Source: Sphingomonas sp. CFBP 8760
GTDB lineage: Bacteria > Pseudomonadota > Alphaproteobacteria > Sphingomonadales > Sphingomonadaceae
Direction of reading: 5' to 3'
Assembly: GCF_014841615.1 (NCBI RefSeq)
Contig: NZ_JACYUG010000006.1
Coordinates: 116,639 to 180,638, forward strand
DNA length: 64,000 nt
Positions 15,275 to 23,532 of this stretch are shown here, one piece after another (the first letter of the stretch is position 1; each line of letters starts with the position of its first letter). The position numbers and the translations under genes were made by a program. The notes beneath the pieces are model-generated. The model ran no database searches. It was not told where the DNA came from and was given only the letters and a program-made list of their open reading frames with translations.

Positions 15275-17875
15275 ATGACGGGCATACGCACCACCTGCGC
15301 CTATTGCGGGGTCGGCTGCGGGATCGTCGCCACCCGGCAGGGCGAGCGGGGGGTGACGATCCGGGGCGATGCCGATCACCCCGCCAATGCCGGCCGGCTG
15401 TGTTCCAAGGGCACGCATCTGGGCGAGACGACGGGGCTGGAGGGCCGGTTGCTCCACCCGATGATCGGCGACCGGCGCGCGGGGTGGGACAAGGCGCTCG
15501 ACCTCGTCGCCCGGCGCTTCCGCGAGACGATCGCGGCGCACGGGCCGAACAGCGTCGCCTTCTACGTCTCGGGCCAGTTGCTGACCGAGGATTACTACGT
15601 CGCCAACAAGCTGATGAAGGGCTTCATCGGCTCCGGCAACATCGACACCAATTCGCGCCTGTGCATGTCGAGCGCGGTGGCCGGGCATCTGCGCGCGTTC
15701 GGCGAGGACGTGGTGCCCGCCAGCTACGACGATCTCGACGCGGCGGACCTGATCGTGCTGGTCGGGTCGAACACGGCGTGGTGCCATCCCGTCGTCTATC
15801 AGCGCATCCAGGCGGCGCGCGCGGCGCGCGGCACGAAGCTGGTGGTGATCGACCCGCGCCGCACCGAGACGGCGGAGGAAGCGGACCTCCACCTCGCGAT
15901 CCGGCCGGGCAGCGACGTGGCGCTGATGAACGGCCTGCTGGCCCACTGCCGGCGCGAGGGGCTGACCGACGACGCCACGCTGGACGTGCCCGACGGGTTC
16001 TGGACGGCGCTGGATGCGGACGGCGATCTGTGGACCACCGCGCGCACCTGCGACGTGGCGCCGGCCGACCTCCACCGCTTTTTCGAGCTGTTCGCCGCGA
16101 CGCCGCGCACGGTCACGTTGTTCAGCCAGGGCATCAACCAGTCGATCCGCGGCACCGATCAGGTCAACGCGATCCTGAACCTGCACCTCGCGACCGGGCG
16201 GATCGGCAGGCCCGGCGCCGCGCCCTTCTCGATCACCGGCCAGCCCAATGCGATGGGCGGGCGCGAGGTCGGTGGCCTCGCCTCCACCCTTGCCGCGCAC
16301 ATGGATTTCGCGCCCGACAACGTGGCGCGCGTCGGCCGTTTCTGGGCCGCCCCCCGGATGGCGACGAAGCCGGGGCTGAAGGCGGTCGACCTGTTCCGCG
16401 GGGTCGAACAGGGCCGGATCAAGGCGCTGTGGATCATGGCGACCAACCCGGCGGTGTCGATGCCCGATGCCGGCCGCGTGCGCGCGGCGCTGGCCGATTG
16501 CCCGTTCGTGGTCGTGTCCGACGTGATGGAGACGACCGATACCGGCCTCCACGCCGATGTCCGCCTGCCCGCCGCCGCCTGGGGCGAGAAGGACGGCACC
16601 GTCACCAATTCCGATCGCACCATCTCCCGCCAGCGCGCCGTCCTGCCGCTGCCGGGGGAGGTGAAGCCGGACTGGTGGATCGTGGCGCAGGTCGCCGCCC
16701 GGATGGGCTGGGCGGATGCCTTCGCCTATCGCCACGCCGCCGATATCTGGCGCGAACATGCCCGCCTGACCGCCTACCAGAACGACGGTGCGCGCGTGCT
16801 GAACCTGAAGGCGCACGCCGCGATCGGCAACGAGGCCTATGACGCGTTGGCGCCGTTCCGCTGGGGGGGCCACCCCTTCGCCGATGGCAAGTTCTCGACG
16901 CCGGACGGCCGGGCACGACTGGTGCCGGTGCGCCAGATCGCGCTGGCCGAGCCGCTGCGCGGGTGGCCGATGACGCTCAACACCGGCCGCTACCGCGACC
17001 AGTGGCACACGATGACGCGCACCGGCCTCAGCCCCAAACTGGCCCGCCACCGCGAGGAACCGCTGGTCGAGGTCCATCCGGACGATGCCGCGACGCTGGG
17101 CCTGACCGATGGCGGCCTCGCCCGCGTCGCCACGCCGCAGGGGGACAGCCTGTTCCGCGTGGCGATCGCCACCGGGCAGCGGCCGGGCGAACTGTTCGTG
17201 CCGATCCACTGGACCGACCGGCAATCGACCGGCGGTCGCGCCGGCCTGCTGCCCCGCCCCCTCGCCGATCCGCATTCCGGCCAGCCCGGTTTCAAGAACA
17301 CGCCCGCCCGGATCGAGCCGGTCGCGCCCGCCTGGCGCGGTTTCCTCGTCACCCGCGATGCGGCGGCGGCGCTGCCCGACTGCCTGTGGGCCACCCGCGT
17401 CACCGTACCGGGCGGCGCGCTGTTCGAACTGGCGGGGGACGGCGACCCGGCGACGCTGGAACGCACCCTGCCCAGGGGCGACCGGATCGAGGCGCAGGAC
17501 CCCGCGAAGGGCACGCGCCGGGTCGCGATCCTGCGCGATGGGCGGGTGGCGGCGGTGCTGTTCGTCACCCGGTCCGGCCTGCTTCCCGCGCGCGACTGGC
17601 TGATCGCGCAACTGGATCACGCCACCCCCGGTCCGGCGCTGCTCGCCGGTCGCGCGCCGGGGGCGGTCGTCGACCATGGGCCGATCGTCTGCGCCTGTTT
17701 CGATGTCGGGCTGAAGACCATCGTCACCGCGATCGCCGGCCAGCGGCTCGTCAGCGTCGCCGCGATCGGCGAGGCGCTGGGCGCGGGCACCAATTGCGGA
17801 TCGTGCCGTCCGGCGCTCGCCCGGCTGATCGCCACCACCACCCTGACGGAGACCGCCGATGCCGCATCGCGATAG
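15275..17875 (+). CDS. nasA: assimilatory nitrate reductase, molybdopterin catalytic subunit
   Basis: This 866-residue cytoplasmic enzyme reduces nitrate to nitrite. The N-terminal [4Fe-4S] ligands are Cys8, Cys11, Cys15 and Cys43. The molybdopterin oxidoreductase domain follows at about 50-560, with NSRLCMSSAVAG and the guanine-dinucleotide segments VGSNTAWCHP and ATNPAVSMPDAG. A dinucleotide-binding barrel is at about 570-690. The C-terminus ends in a BFD-like [2Fe-2S] domain, about 805-855 (CACF...CGSC), as in Klebsiella-type NasA, which takes electrons from a separate flavoprotein or NirB-like partner. There is no Tat signal. Its 3' end overlaps the cobA start by 17 bases. Confidence 0.93.
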   Translation: MTGIRTTCAYCGVGCGIVATRQGERGVTIRGDADHPANAGRLCSKGTHLGETTGLEGRLLHPMIGDRRAGWDKALDLVARRFRETIAAHGPNSVAFYVSGQLLTEDYYVANKLMKGFIGSGNIDTNSRLCMSSAVAGHLRAFGEDVVPASYDDLDAADLIVLVGSNTAWCHPVVYQRIQAARAARGTKLVVIDPRRTETAEEADLHLAIRPGSDVALMNGLLAHCRREGLTDDATLDVPDGFWTALDADGDLWTTARTCDVAPADLHRFFELFAATPRTVTLFSQGINQSIRGTDQVNAILNLHLATGRIGRPGAAPFSITGQPNAMGGREVGGLASTLAAHMDFAPDNVARVGRFWAAPRMATKPGLKAVDLFRGVEQGRIKALWIMATNPAVSMPDAGRVRAALADCPFVVVSDVMETTDTGLHADVRLPAAAWGEKDGTVTNSDRTISRQRAVLPLPGEVKPDWWIVAQVAARMGWADAFAYRHAADIWREHARLTAYQNDGARVLNLKAHAAIGNEAYDALAPFRWGGHPFADGKFSTPDGRARLVPVRQIALAEPLRGWPMTLNTGRYRDQWHTMTRTGLSPKLARHREEPLVEVHPDDAATLGLTDGGLARVATPQGDSLFRVAIATGQRPGELFVPIHWTDRQSTGGRAGLLPRPLADPHSGQPGFKNTPARIEPVAPAWRGFLVTRDAAAALPDCLWATRVTVPGGALFELAGDGDPATLERTLPRGDRIEAQDPAKGTRRVAILRDGRVAAVLFVTRSGLLPARDWLIAQLDHATPGPALLAGRAPGAVVDHGPIVCACFDVGLKTIVTAIAGQRLVSVAAIGEALGAGTNCGSCRPALARLIATTTLTETADAASR

Positions 17876-18695
17876 GATCATGCCGGATATCGATCCCGGC
17901 ACCGTCTGGCTGGTCGGCGCCGGCCCCGGCGATCCCGACCTGCTCACCCGCAAGGCGGAACGCCTGATCGGCGCGGCGGACATCGTGTTCCACGACGCGC
18001 TGGTCGGCCCCGGCATCCTCGATCTGGTGCCCGACCATGTCGAGCGCGTCAGCGTCGGCAAGCGATCGGGCCGGCATTCGAAGGATCAGGGATCGATCAA
18101 TGACCTGCTGCTCGCCGCCGCGCTCGCCGGGCGGCGGGTGGTGCGGTTGAAGGGGGGCGACCCGTCGGTGTTCGGCCGCTCGACCGAGGAGATGGATCAC
18201 CTCGCCGCGCACGGCGTGCCGGTCCGCGTCTGCCCCGGCATCACCGCCGCCAGCGCCGCCGCCGCCAGTGCCGCCGTATCGCTGACGCTGCGCGGTCTGG
18301 CCCGCAAGCTGACGCTGGTCACCGCCCATGCCCGCGCCGGCGCGCCGCTCGATCTGGACTGGGCGGGACTGGCCAACCCGGATGCCACGCTGGCGGTCTA
18401 TATGGGCCGCGCCGCCGCGCCGGAGGTGGCACGGGAACTGATCGCGGCGGGCCGCTCACCCGACACGCCGGTGCTGATCGCGGTCAACGTATCGCTGCCG
18501 CAGGAACGGATGATCCGGGGCCGGCTGGCTTCGCTCGCCTTCCTCGTCCGCACGATCAGCGACGACGATCCGACCCTGCTGGTGATCGGCGAGGCGGTGG
18601 GCCGCGGCGACCGGGCGGAGGATCAGCGCGCGGGCACGGATGCCGCTGCCGGCGCGGACCAGCCGAGCCCCAGCGCCTTGTTGACCGCGATATAG
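17859..18695 (+). CDS. cobA: uroporphyrinogen-III C-methyltransferase
   Basis: This 278-residue SAM-dependent enzyme methylates uroporphyrinogen III to precorrin-2, the first step to sirohaem needed by NirB. Motifs are VWLVGAGPGDPDLLT at the N-terminus, DALV, RLKGGDPSVFGR for SAM binding and CPGITAASAAAA. The ATG at 17859 is chosen because GGAG lies seven bases upstream. A second ATG at 17880 has a poorly placed site. It is the stand-alone methylase, without the CysG dehydrogenase/chelatase domain. The last 73 bases overlap, tail to tail, the outer-membrane factor gene on the other strand, and the C-terminal 20 residues are non-conserved in character. Confidence 0.9.
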   Translation: MPHRDRIMPDIDPGTVWLVGAGPGDPDLLTRKAERLIGAADIVFHDALVGPGILDLVPDHVERVSVGKRSGRHSKDQGSINDLLLAAALAGRRVVRLKGGDPSVFGRSTEEMDHLAAHGVPVRVCPGITAASAAAASAAVSLTLRGLARKLTLVTAHARAGAPLDLDWAGLANPDATLAVYMGRAAAPEVARELIAAGRSPDTPVLIAVNVSLPQERMIRGRLASLAFLVRTISDDDPTLLVIGEAVGRGDRAEDQRAGTDAAAGADQPSPSALLTAI

Positions 18696-20110
18696 CTCTG
18701 CGCCAGCTGCGCCCGCGCCTGCTCGACCGCGATCGCCGCCGACAGTTGCTGGCGCTCGATATCGAGCTGGTCGATCAACGAGGTGGTGCCCGCCCGTACC
18801 CGTTGGGCATTCAGCGCCGTCGATCGCCGCGCCGTCGCTTCCACCCGGATCAGCTGGCCCAGTTGCGCGCGCGTGTTGCCGAACCGCGACAACGCGGTTT
18901 CCGCATCCTGCAATGCCGCCAGCACCGTGCGGCGATAGGCGGCATCCGATGCGTCGCGATCCGCTTCCGACCCCCGCGTCACCGCGCGGTTGCGCCCGAA
19001 ATCGAGCAGCGACCAGTTGAGCGACGGCGCCAGCAGCGTCGTCAGGTTGCCGGGATCGAATACGTCGCCGGGGCTGGTACCGCCCAGCCCCAATATGCCC
19101 AGGAAACGGATGCCGGGCAGTTCCTTCGCCTTGTTCACGCCCACCGCCGCGGTGTTCGCCGCCAGCGCACGCTCGGCCGCGCGGATGTCGGGCCGGTTGG
19201 CGATGATCGCCGCCGGATCGCCGATCGCGACCCGCGCCGGGGGCAACGGCACGGGCACGATCGTACCCAGCGTCGTGTCGAGCGCGCCGGGCACCCGCCC
19301 GGTCAGCACCGCCAGCTGGTTCAGATACTCGTCCGCCTGCGCGCCCAGCGGGATCGCATCCGCCTGCGTGCTTTCCAGCTGGTTACGCAGCCGCTCCACA
19401 TCCAGCAGCGACGCGGTGCCGGCGGCATGACGCTGTCGCGCCAGCGCGACCTGCCGCTCCTGCAACGCCGTTGACGCGCGGTTCAGGCGGATACGCGCCT
19501 GCACGTCGCGCAACGCGACATAGGCCTGCGCCACCTGCGCCGACAGCGACACCTGCGCATCCGCCAGATCGGCGACGCGCGCCCCGATCGTGGCGCGCGA
19601 CCGCTCCACCCCGCGCCGGCCGCCGCCGAACAGGTCGAGTTCCCACGACGCGTTGAAACCGAGATTGTAGAAGTCGAGGCCGCTCGCGCTACCCGAACCG
19701 CTTGTGCCACCCGCCCCGCCGTCAGCCGTTCCACCCTCCGCCGCCCCGCTGTCGCCGATGCCGACCCCGGGCAGCGTGGCATGGAGATAGGTGGCGTTGG
19801 CGCTGACGGCGGGCAGTTGTGCGGTACGCTGCTGCCTCAGTTGCGCCTGTGCGGCACGGATGCGCGCGGTCGCCTCGTCGATCGTCGGGCTGTGCGCCAG
19901 CGCATCGTCGACCAGCGCGGTCAGCGTCGGATCGGCCAGCGCTTCCCACCAGCGGGCAAGACCCGGCGTCGGCGCCAACGCGGCGTCGCGCGCGCGCACG
20001 AAAGTGCCGCGCGCCACCGCCTCGCTCGCGATCGCCGGCGGCGCCTTGTAATCGGGGCCGACCGTGCAACCGGCCAGCGCGGCGCAGCAGAGGAGCGGCA
20101 GCGCCCGCAT
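18623..20110 (-). CDS. NodT-family outer-membrane efflux lipoprotein
   Basis: This 495-residue outer-membrane channel component of a tripartite pump has a lipoprotein signal (MRALPLLCCAALAGCTVGPDY) followed by the usual GPDYKAP start of NodT/OprM proteins. Two OEP repeats follow, at about 60-270 and 290-480, with LARWWEALADPTLTALVDDAL, ANRPDIRAAERALAA and a long helical C-terminal half. A glycine/serine-rich insertion lies at about 125-150. Its ATG shares a base with the stop of the EmrB gene (TGATG), so it is the last gene of the emrAB operon. The 3' end overlaps cobA convergently. Confidence 0.9.
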   Translation of the reverse strand: MRALPLLCCAALAGCTVGPDYKAPPAIASEAVARGTFVRARDAALAPTPGLARWWEALADPTLTALVDDALAHSPTIDEATARIRAAQAQLRQQRTAQLPAVSANATYLHATLPGVGIGDSGAAEGGTADGGAGGTSGSGSASGLDFYNLGFNASWELDLFGGGRRGVERSRATIGARVADLADAQVSLSAQVAQAYVALRDVQARIRLNRASTALQERQVALARQRHAAGTASLLDVERLRNQLESTQADAIPLGAQADEYLNQLAVLTGRVPGALDTTLGTIVPVPLPPARVAIGDPAAIIANRPDIRAAERALAANTAAVGVNKAKELPGIRFLGILGLGGTSPGDVFDPGNLTTLLAPSLNWSLLDFGRNRAVTRGSEADRDASDAAYRRTVLAALQDAETALSRFGNTRAQLGQLIRVEATARRSTALNAQRVRAGTTSLIDQLDIERQQLSAAIAVEQARAQLAQSYIAVNKALGLGWSAPAAASVPAR

Positions 20111-21672
20111 CAATGCACCATCGCCGGCGCCGCGTCCTGCGGCAGCGGCCTCAGGAACAGCACCAGCGGCAGCACCGCCAGCGTGCCGGCGCCCATGATC
20201 CAGAAGATATCGTTGTACGTCATCACCAGCGCCTGCCCCTGTATCTGCTGGCCGACGACGCGCAGCGCGGTCGGCATCCCGCCGAACTGCTGCGATAGGC
20301 CGCCGACGAAGTCCTGCACCGCGACGCCGTTGGCGTTCAGCGACTCCTCGATCCGGCGCGAATGCAGCCACTGCCGCTGGTCCTGCAGGATCGAGATGCC
20401 CGCCAGCGCGAAGCTGCCGCCCAGATTGCGCATCGCGTTGAACAGCCCGGATGCGTCGCCGGCATCCTCGGGCGGCACCGATCGCACCACCGCCTGGCTG
20501 AGGAACAACATGCCCAGGATCTGCCCGACGCCGCGCATCAGCTGGCTGGCAGTGAAATCGCCGCCGGTCGACGCCATCGTCAGGTTCGCATCCATCATCG
20601 CCGACAGGCCCATGATGCCAAGCCCGACGGCGACCGCGATCCGGATGTCCACGCGCCGCAGCAGGAACGGCACGATCGCCATCATGAACAGGCTCGGCAA
20701 TCCCGACAACAGCACCACCTTGCCCGACTGGAGCGCATTGTACCCCGCGATCGACGACAGGAATTGCGGGATGGCATAGGCGGTGCCGTATAGCACCACG
20801 CCCAGCACCACGCCCATCAGCGCCACCGATCCGAACTGGCGGTCGAGCAGCAGCTTCAGCTTGATGATCGGCCGCCGCGCGGTCGCCTGCCCCCAGAACA
20901 GCAGGACGAACCCGACCAGCATCACCCCGAACATCGTCCGGATCAGACTGGAATCGAACCATTGTTCGCGCTGGCCATCCTCCAGGAACACGGTCAGCCC
21001 GCCCAGCCCCAGCGCCAGCCCGGCAATCCCCTTCCAGTCCGCCTGGCCGAACAGGTGCAGCTTGGCCTTTTCATGTGGCAGGCCGAGCAGCAGCAGCGTG
21101 ACGAGGATCCCGCAGATCGGCACGTTGATGAAGAAGGCATAATGCCAGCTGACATTCTCGGTCAGCCAGCCGCCGATCAGCGGCCCCAGCACCGGCCCCA
21201 GGATCGCGGTCGCGCCGAACGCGGCGATGCCGATCGGCTGTTGCGCGCGCGGCAGCCGCTGCGCGATGATAACCTGCGCGGTCGGGATCATCGCGCCGCC
21301 GGTGAAACCCTGTCCCACCCGCCCGAACACCATCATGCCCAGGCTGGTCGACAGGCCGCACATCACCGAAAAGGCGGTAAACAGCCCCGCCGCGATCAGC
21401 AGGAAGGTGCGCAGCCCCAGCATCCGCTCCAGCCACGCGGCCATCGGGATGATGATGATCTCCGACACCAGATAGGCGGTGGCGATCCACGTCCCCTCGG
21501 TACCGCTGGCGCCGATCTCGCCCTGGATCGTCGGCAGCGACGAATTGACGATCGAGATGTCGAGCGTCGCCATGAACGCGCCCAGCGTCCCGGCCGCCAC
21601 CGCCAGCCATGCGGAGGCATCGGCACGCTCGGCCCCCTTTCGCGGCGGGGTAGCGGCGGCGGCGGTCGCCAC
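20110..21672 (-). CDS. emrB: EmrB/QacA-type (DHA2) multidrug efflux MFS transporter
   Basis: This 520-residue inner-membrane protein has about 14 helices. DHA2 features are visible: ATLDISIVNSSLPTIQGEIG in helix 1, WIATAYLVSEIIIIPMAAWL and the motif C region GPVLGPLIGGWLTENVSWHYAFFINVPIC. It exports hydrophobic toxins with proton exchange, working with the EmrA adaptor encoded one base upstream and the outer-membrane factor downstream. The gene pair spacing (stop at 21674, start at 21672) indicates tight coupling. The substrate cannot be read from sequence. Confidence 0.92.
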   Translation of the reverse strand: MATAAAATPPRKGAERADASAWLAVAAGTLGAFMATLDISIVNSSLPTIQGEIGASGTEGTWIATAYLVSEIIIIPMAAWLERMLGLRTFLLIAAGLFTAFSVMCGLSTSLGMMVFGRVGQGFTGGAMIPTAQVIIAQRLPRAQQPIGIAAFGATAILGPVLGPLIGGWLTENVSWHYAFFINVPICGILVTLLLLGLPHEKAKLHLFGQADWKGIAGLALGLGGLTVFLEDGQREQWFDSSLIRTMFGVMLVGFVLLFWGQATARRPIIKLKLLLDRQFGSVALMGVVLGVVLYGTAYAIPQFLSSIAGYNALQSGKVVLLSGLPSLFMMAIVPFLLRRVDIRIAVAVGLGIMGLSAMMDANLTMASTGGDFTASQLMRGVGQILGMLFLSQAVVRSVPPEDAGDASGLFNAMRNLGGSFALAGISILQDQRQWLHSRRIEESLNANGVAVQDFVGGLSQQFGGMPTALRVVGQQIQGQALVMTYNDIFWIMGAGTLAVLPLVLFLRPLPQDAAPAMVH

Positions 21673-21673
21673 C

Positions 21674-22846
21674 TCAGCGTTCCCCGCGATCGGCCTGCCG
21701 CTGCTGGTCGCGGATGCGGTCCAGTTCGCCCTTCGCCCCGATCGTGTCGACCGTGACCACCACCGACAGCCCCGGCACCAGCAGCCGCCGCGCCGCCGGC
21801 GTCGCCTCGATCGAGATGCGGACCGGTACGCGCTGCGTGATCTTGGTGAAGTTGCCGGTGGCGTTCTGCGGCGGCAGCAACGAGAATTGCGCCCCCGTGC
21901 CCGGCGACACGCTTTCCACCCGGCCCTTCAGCTCCACGCCGTCCAGCGCATCGACATCGATCGTCACCGGCTGGCCGGGACGCATCAGCGCCAGCTGCGT
22001 CTCCTTGAAATTGGCGGTGATGTAGAGCCGGTCGAGCGGCACGATCGACATCAGCCGCGTCCCCGCCTGGACATATTGACCGACTGTCACGGTCTTGTCG
22101 CCGATCCGCCCGGCGCTGGCGGCGCGGATCAACGTGGCGCCGACATCGACATTGGCGGATTCGAGTTGTGCCCGCGCCGCCCGCCCCTGCGCCGCGCCCT
22201 GTCGCTCCTGCGACCGGAACGAGGCGACGCGGCGTTCCTGCATGGTCACCGCCGCGGTCTGCGCCCGGACATTGTCGGCGGATTGCCGCGCGGTCGCCTC
22301 CAGTTGCGCCAGTTGCGCGCGCGGCTCCGCGCCGGAGGCGGCAAGCGGGCGATAGCGCGCCACCTCGCCCGCATCATAGGCGGCTTTCGCGCGGGCGGCG
22401 GCGAGTTGCGCGCGGGCCTGGTCGATCGTCGCATATTGCTCGGCGATCTGCGCCCGCGCATTATCCGCCTGCGCCGCCGCCACCGCGATCTGCGCCTCGG
22501 CCTGCGAGGCCTGCGCCCGCACATCGCGCGGATCGATCCGGACCAGCGGCTGGTTCGCCCGCACGTCCTGATTGTCCCCGACGAACACGTCGGCGACATA
22601 GCCCGCGACGCGCGGCGACACCGTCACCATGTCGGCCTCGACCTGTGCGTCGTTGGTTTCCTGCAAATATTTGCCGCGCGTCTCGTGACGGACGTACCAG
22701 ACGATCCCCGCCGCGATCACGGCGAGCGCCAGCAGGATCAGGATGATCTTCGCGCGGGGACTCAGACCCTTCTTCGCCTTGCCGCCGGCGGCGTCGGGCG
22801 TATCGGCGGCATCGTCGCGCCCTGCGGTGTCTTCGTCCTGATCCAC
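21674..22846 (-). CDS. emrA: EmrA-type membrane fusion protein
   Basis: This 390-residue periplasmic adaptor is anchored by one N-terminal helix (about 30-50, IILILLALAVIAAGIVWYV). A biotinyl-lipoyl half-motif follows (about 60-100, VSPRVAGYVADVFVGDNQDV). A long alanine/glutamine-rich coiled-coil hairpin spans about 110-230, and the second lipoyl half and beta-barrel complete it (IRAASAGRIGDKTVTVGQYV, DRLYITANFKETQL). It links the DHA2 pump to the NodT-type channel. It is the first structural gene after the TetR gene, and the 96-base gap between them holds two inverted repeats. Confidence 0.92.
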   Translation of the reverse strand: MDQDEDTAGRDDAADTPDAAGGKAKKGLSPRAKIILILLALAVIAAGIVWYVRHETRGKYLQETNDAQVEADMVTVSPRVAGYVADVFVGDNQDVRANQPLVRIDPRDVRAQASQAEAQIAVAAAQADNARAQIAEQYATIDQARAQLAAARAKAAYDAGEVARYRPLAASGAEPRAQLAQLEATARQSADNVRAQTAAVTMQERRVASFRSQERQGAAQGRAARAQLESANVDVGATLIRAASAGRIGDKTVTVGQYVQAGTRLMSIVPLDRLYITANFKETQLALMRPGQPVTIDVDALDGVELKGRVESVSPGTGAQFSLLPPQNATGNFTKITQRVPVRISIEATPAARRLLVPGLSVVVTVDTIGAKGELDRIRDQQRQADRGER

Positions 22847-22862
22847 GATCCGCCTCGTCGTT

Positions 22863-22881
22863 CATCCGGCCGGGCCGGATG
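22863..22881 (-). repeat. perfect inverted repeat in the emrA leader
   Basis: CATCCGGCC (22863-22871) and GGCCGGATG (22873-22881) form a perfect 9+1+9 palindrome 16 bases upstream of the emrA ATG. It could be an operator half of the TetR system or an RNA hairpin in the 5' untranslated region near the ribosome site. Position alone cannot separate these. Confidence 0.45.
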
Positions 22882-22917
22882 CAAGTGTCGACGGCCCGAT
22901 AATCCAGACCGATGAAA

Positions 22918-22932
22918 CGGACAAGCTGTCCG
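22918..22932. promoter_or_regulatory. candidate TetR operator
   Basis: CGGACA (22918-22923) and TGTCCG (22927-22932) form a perfect inverted repeat with a three-base centre. It lies between the TetR-family gene and emrA, in the only gap of the efflux operon. TetR-family regulators commonly bind palindromes of this size in this position. The repeat is seen; binding is inferred. Confidence 0.5.
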
Positions 22933-22942
22933 GTTAGATAGT

Positions 22943-23494
22943 TCAATGAGGGGCGGGACGTATGCCGTCGAGGACGATGTCCAGCGCCTCGTTCAATCGT
23001 CGCATCGCCGCCGCCTCAGTATGCGGGTCGTAGAACAGACCCCCGACCATCTGTAGCGCCAGCCCGAGCCGGGCACCGTCGACATCGTCACGCACCTCGC
23101 CGTTGGCACGGGCGCGGCGCGCCAGCGGATCGAGCGCACCGGCCAGCCGCGTGCCCAGTGCCTCCAGCGCGGCCATGTTCGCGGGATCGGCGACCAGTTC
23201 GGTCGCGATCCGGGCGAACAATGCCGTACCGCGCGCCCCGCCCAGCGCGAGATCGACCAACGTCTGGCGAAAAGGCCGATCGCCCGCCACGATCTCGTCG
23301 ACCCGGTCGATCTCGCGCTCGAAGATCGCAATCGCCAGCGCCTCACGGTCCCTGAAGTTGCGGTACAGCGTGCCGCGCCCCACCCCGGCCCGGGCCGCCA
23401 CCTCTTCCAGCGGTACGCTGTAACCGCGTTCGGCGAAGCTTGCCGCCGCCGCCGTAATCAACGCGTCGCGTCGTATCCGGGCATCACGCCGCAT
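22943..23494 (-). CDS. TetR-family regulator of the efflux operon
   Basis: This 183-residue regulator has an N-terminal TetR helix-turn-helix at about residues 8-55 (RRDALITAAAASFAERGYS then EEVAARAGVGRGTLYRNF). The C-terminal ligand domain resembles the SbtR-like group (LALQMVGGLFYDPHTEAAAMRRLNEALDIVLDGI). It lies upstream of emrA, emrB and the outer-membrane factor on the same strand. Repression of that pump, relieved by the pump's substrate, is the standard arrangement. The palindrome at 22918-22932 is the likely binding site. It starts 39 bases after the end of the sugar transporter gene. Confidence 0.85.
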   Translation of the reverse strand: MRRDARIRRDALITAAAASFAERGYSVPLEEVAARAGVGRGTLYRNFRDREALAIAIFEREIDRVDEIVAGDRPFRQTLVDLALGGARGTALFARIATELVADPANMAALEALGTRLAGALDPLARRARANGEVRDDVDGARLGLALQMVGGLFYDPHTEAAAMRRLNEALDIVLDGIRPAPH

Positions 23495-23532
23495 CCCCGC
23501 ATCGCCCCTTTATGCGCCGGTCCGCCGTCCCG

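Noticed and set aside
15071-18061. Long minus-strand frame opposite nasA and cobA
   Set aside because: nasA and cobA are unmistakable on the plus strand. The antisense translation is low-complexity.
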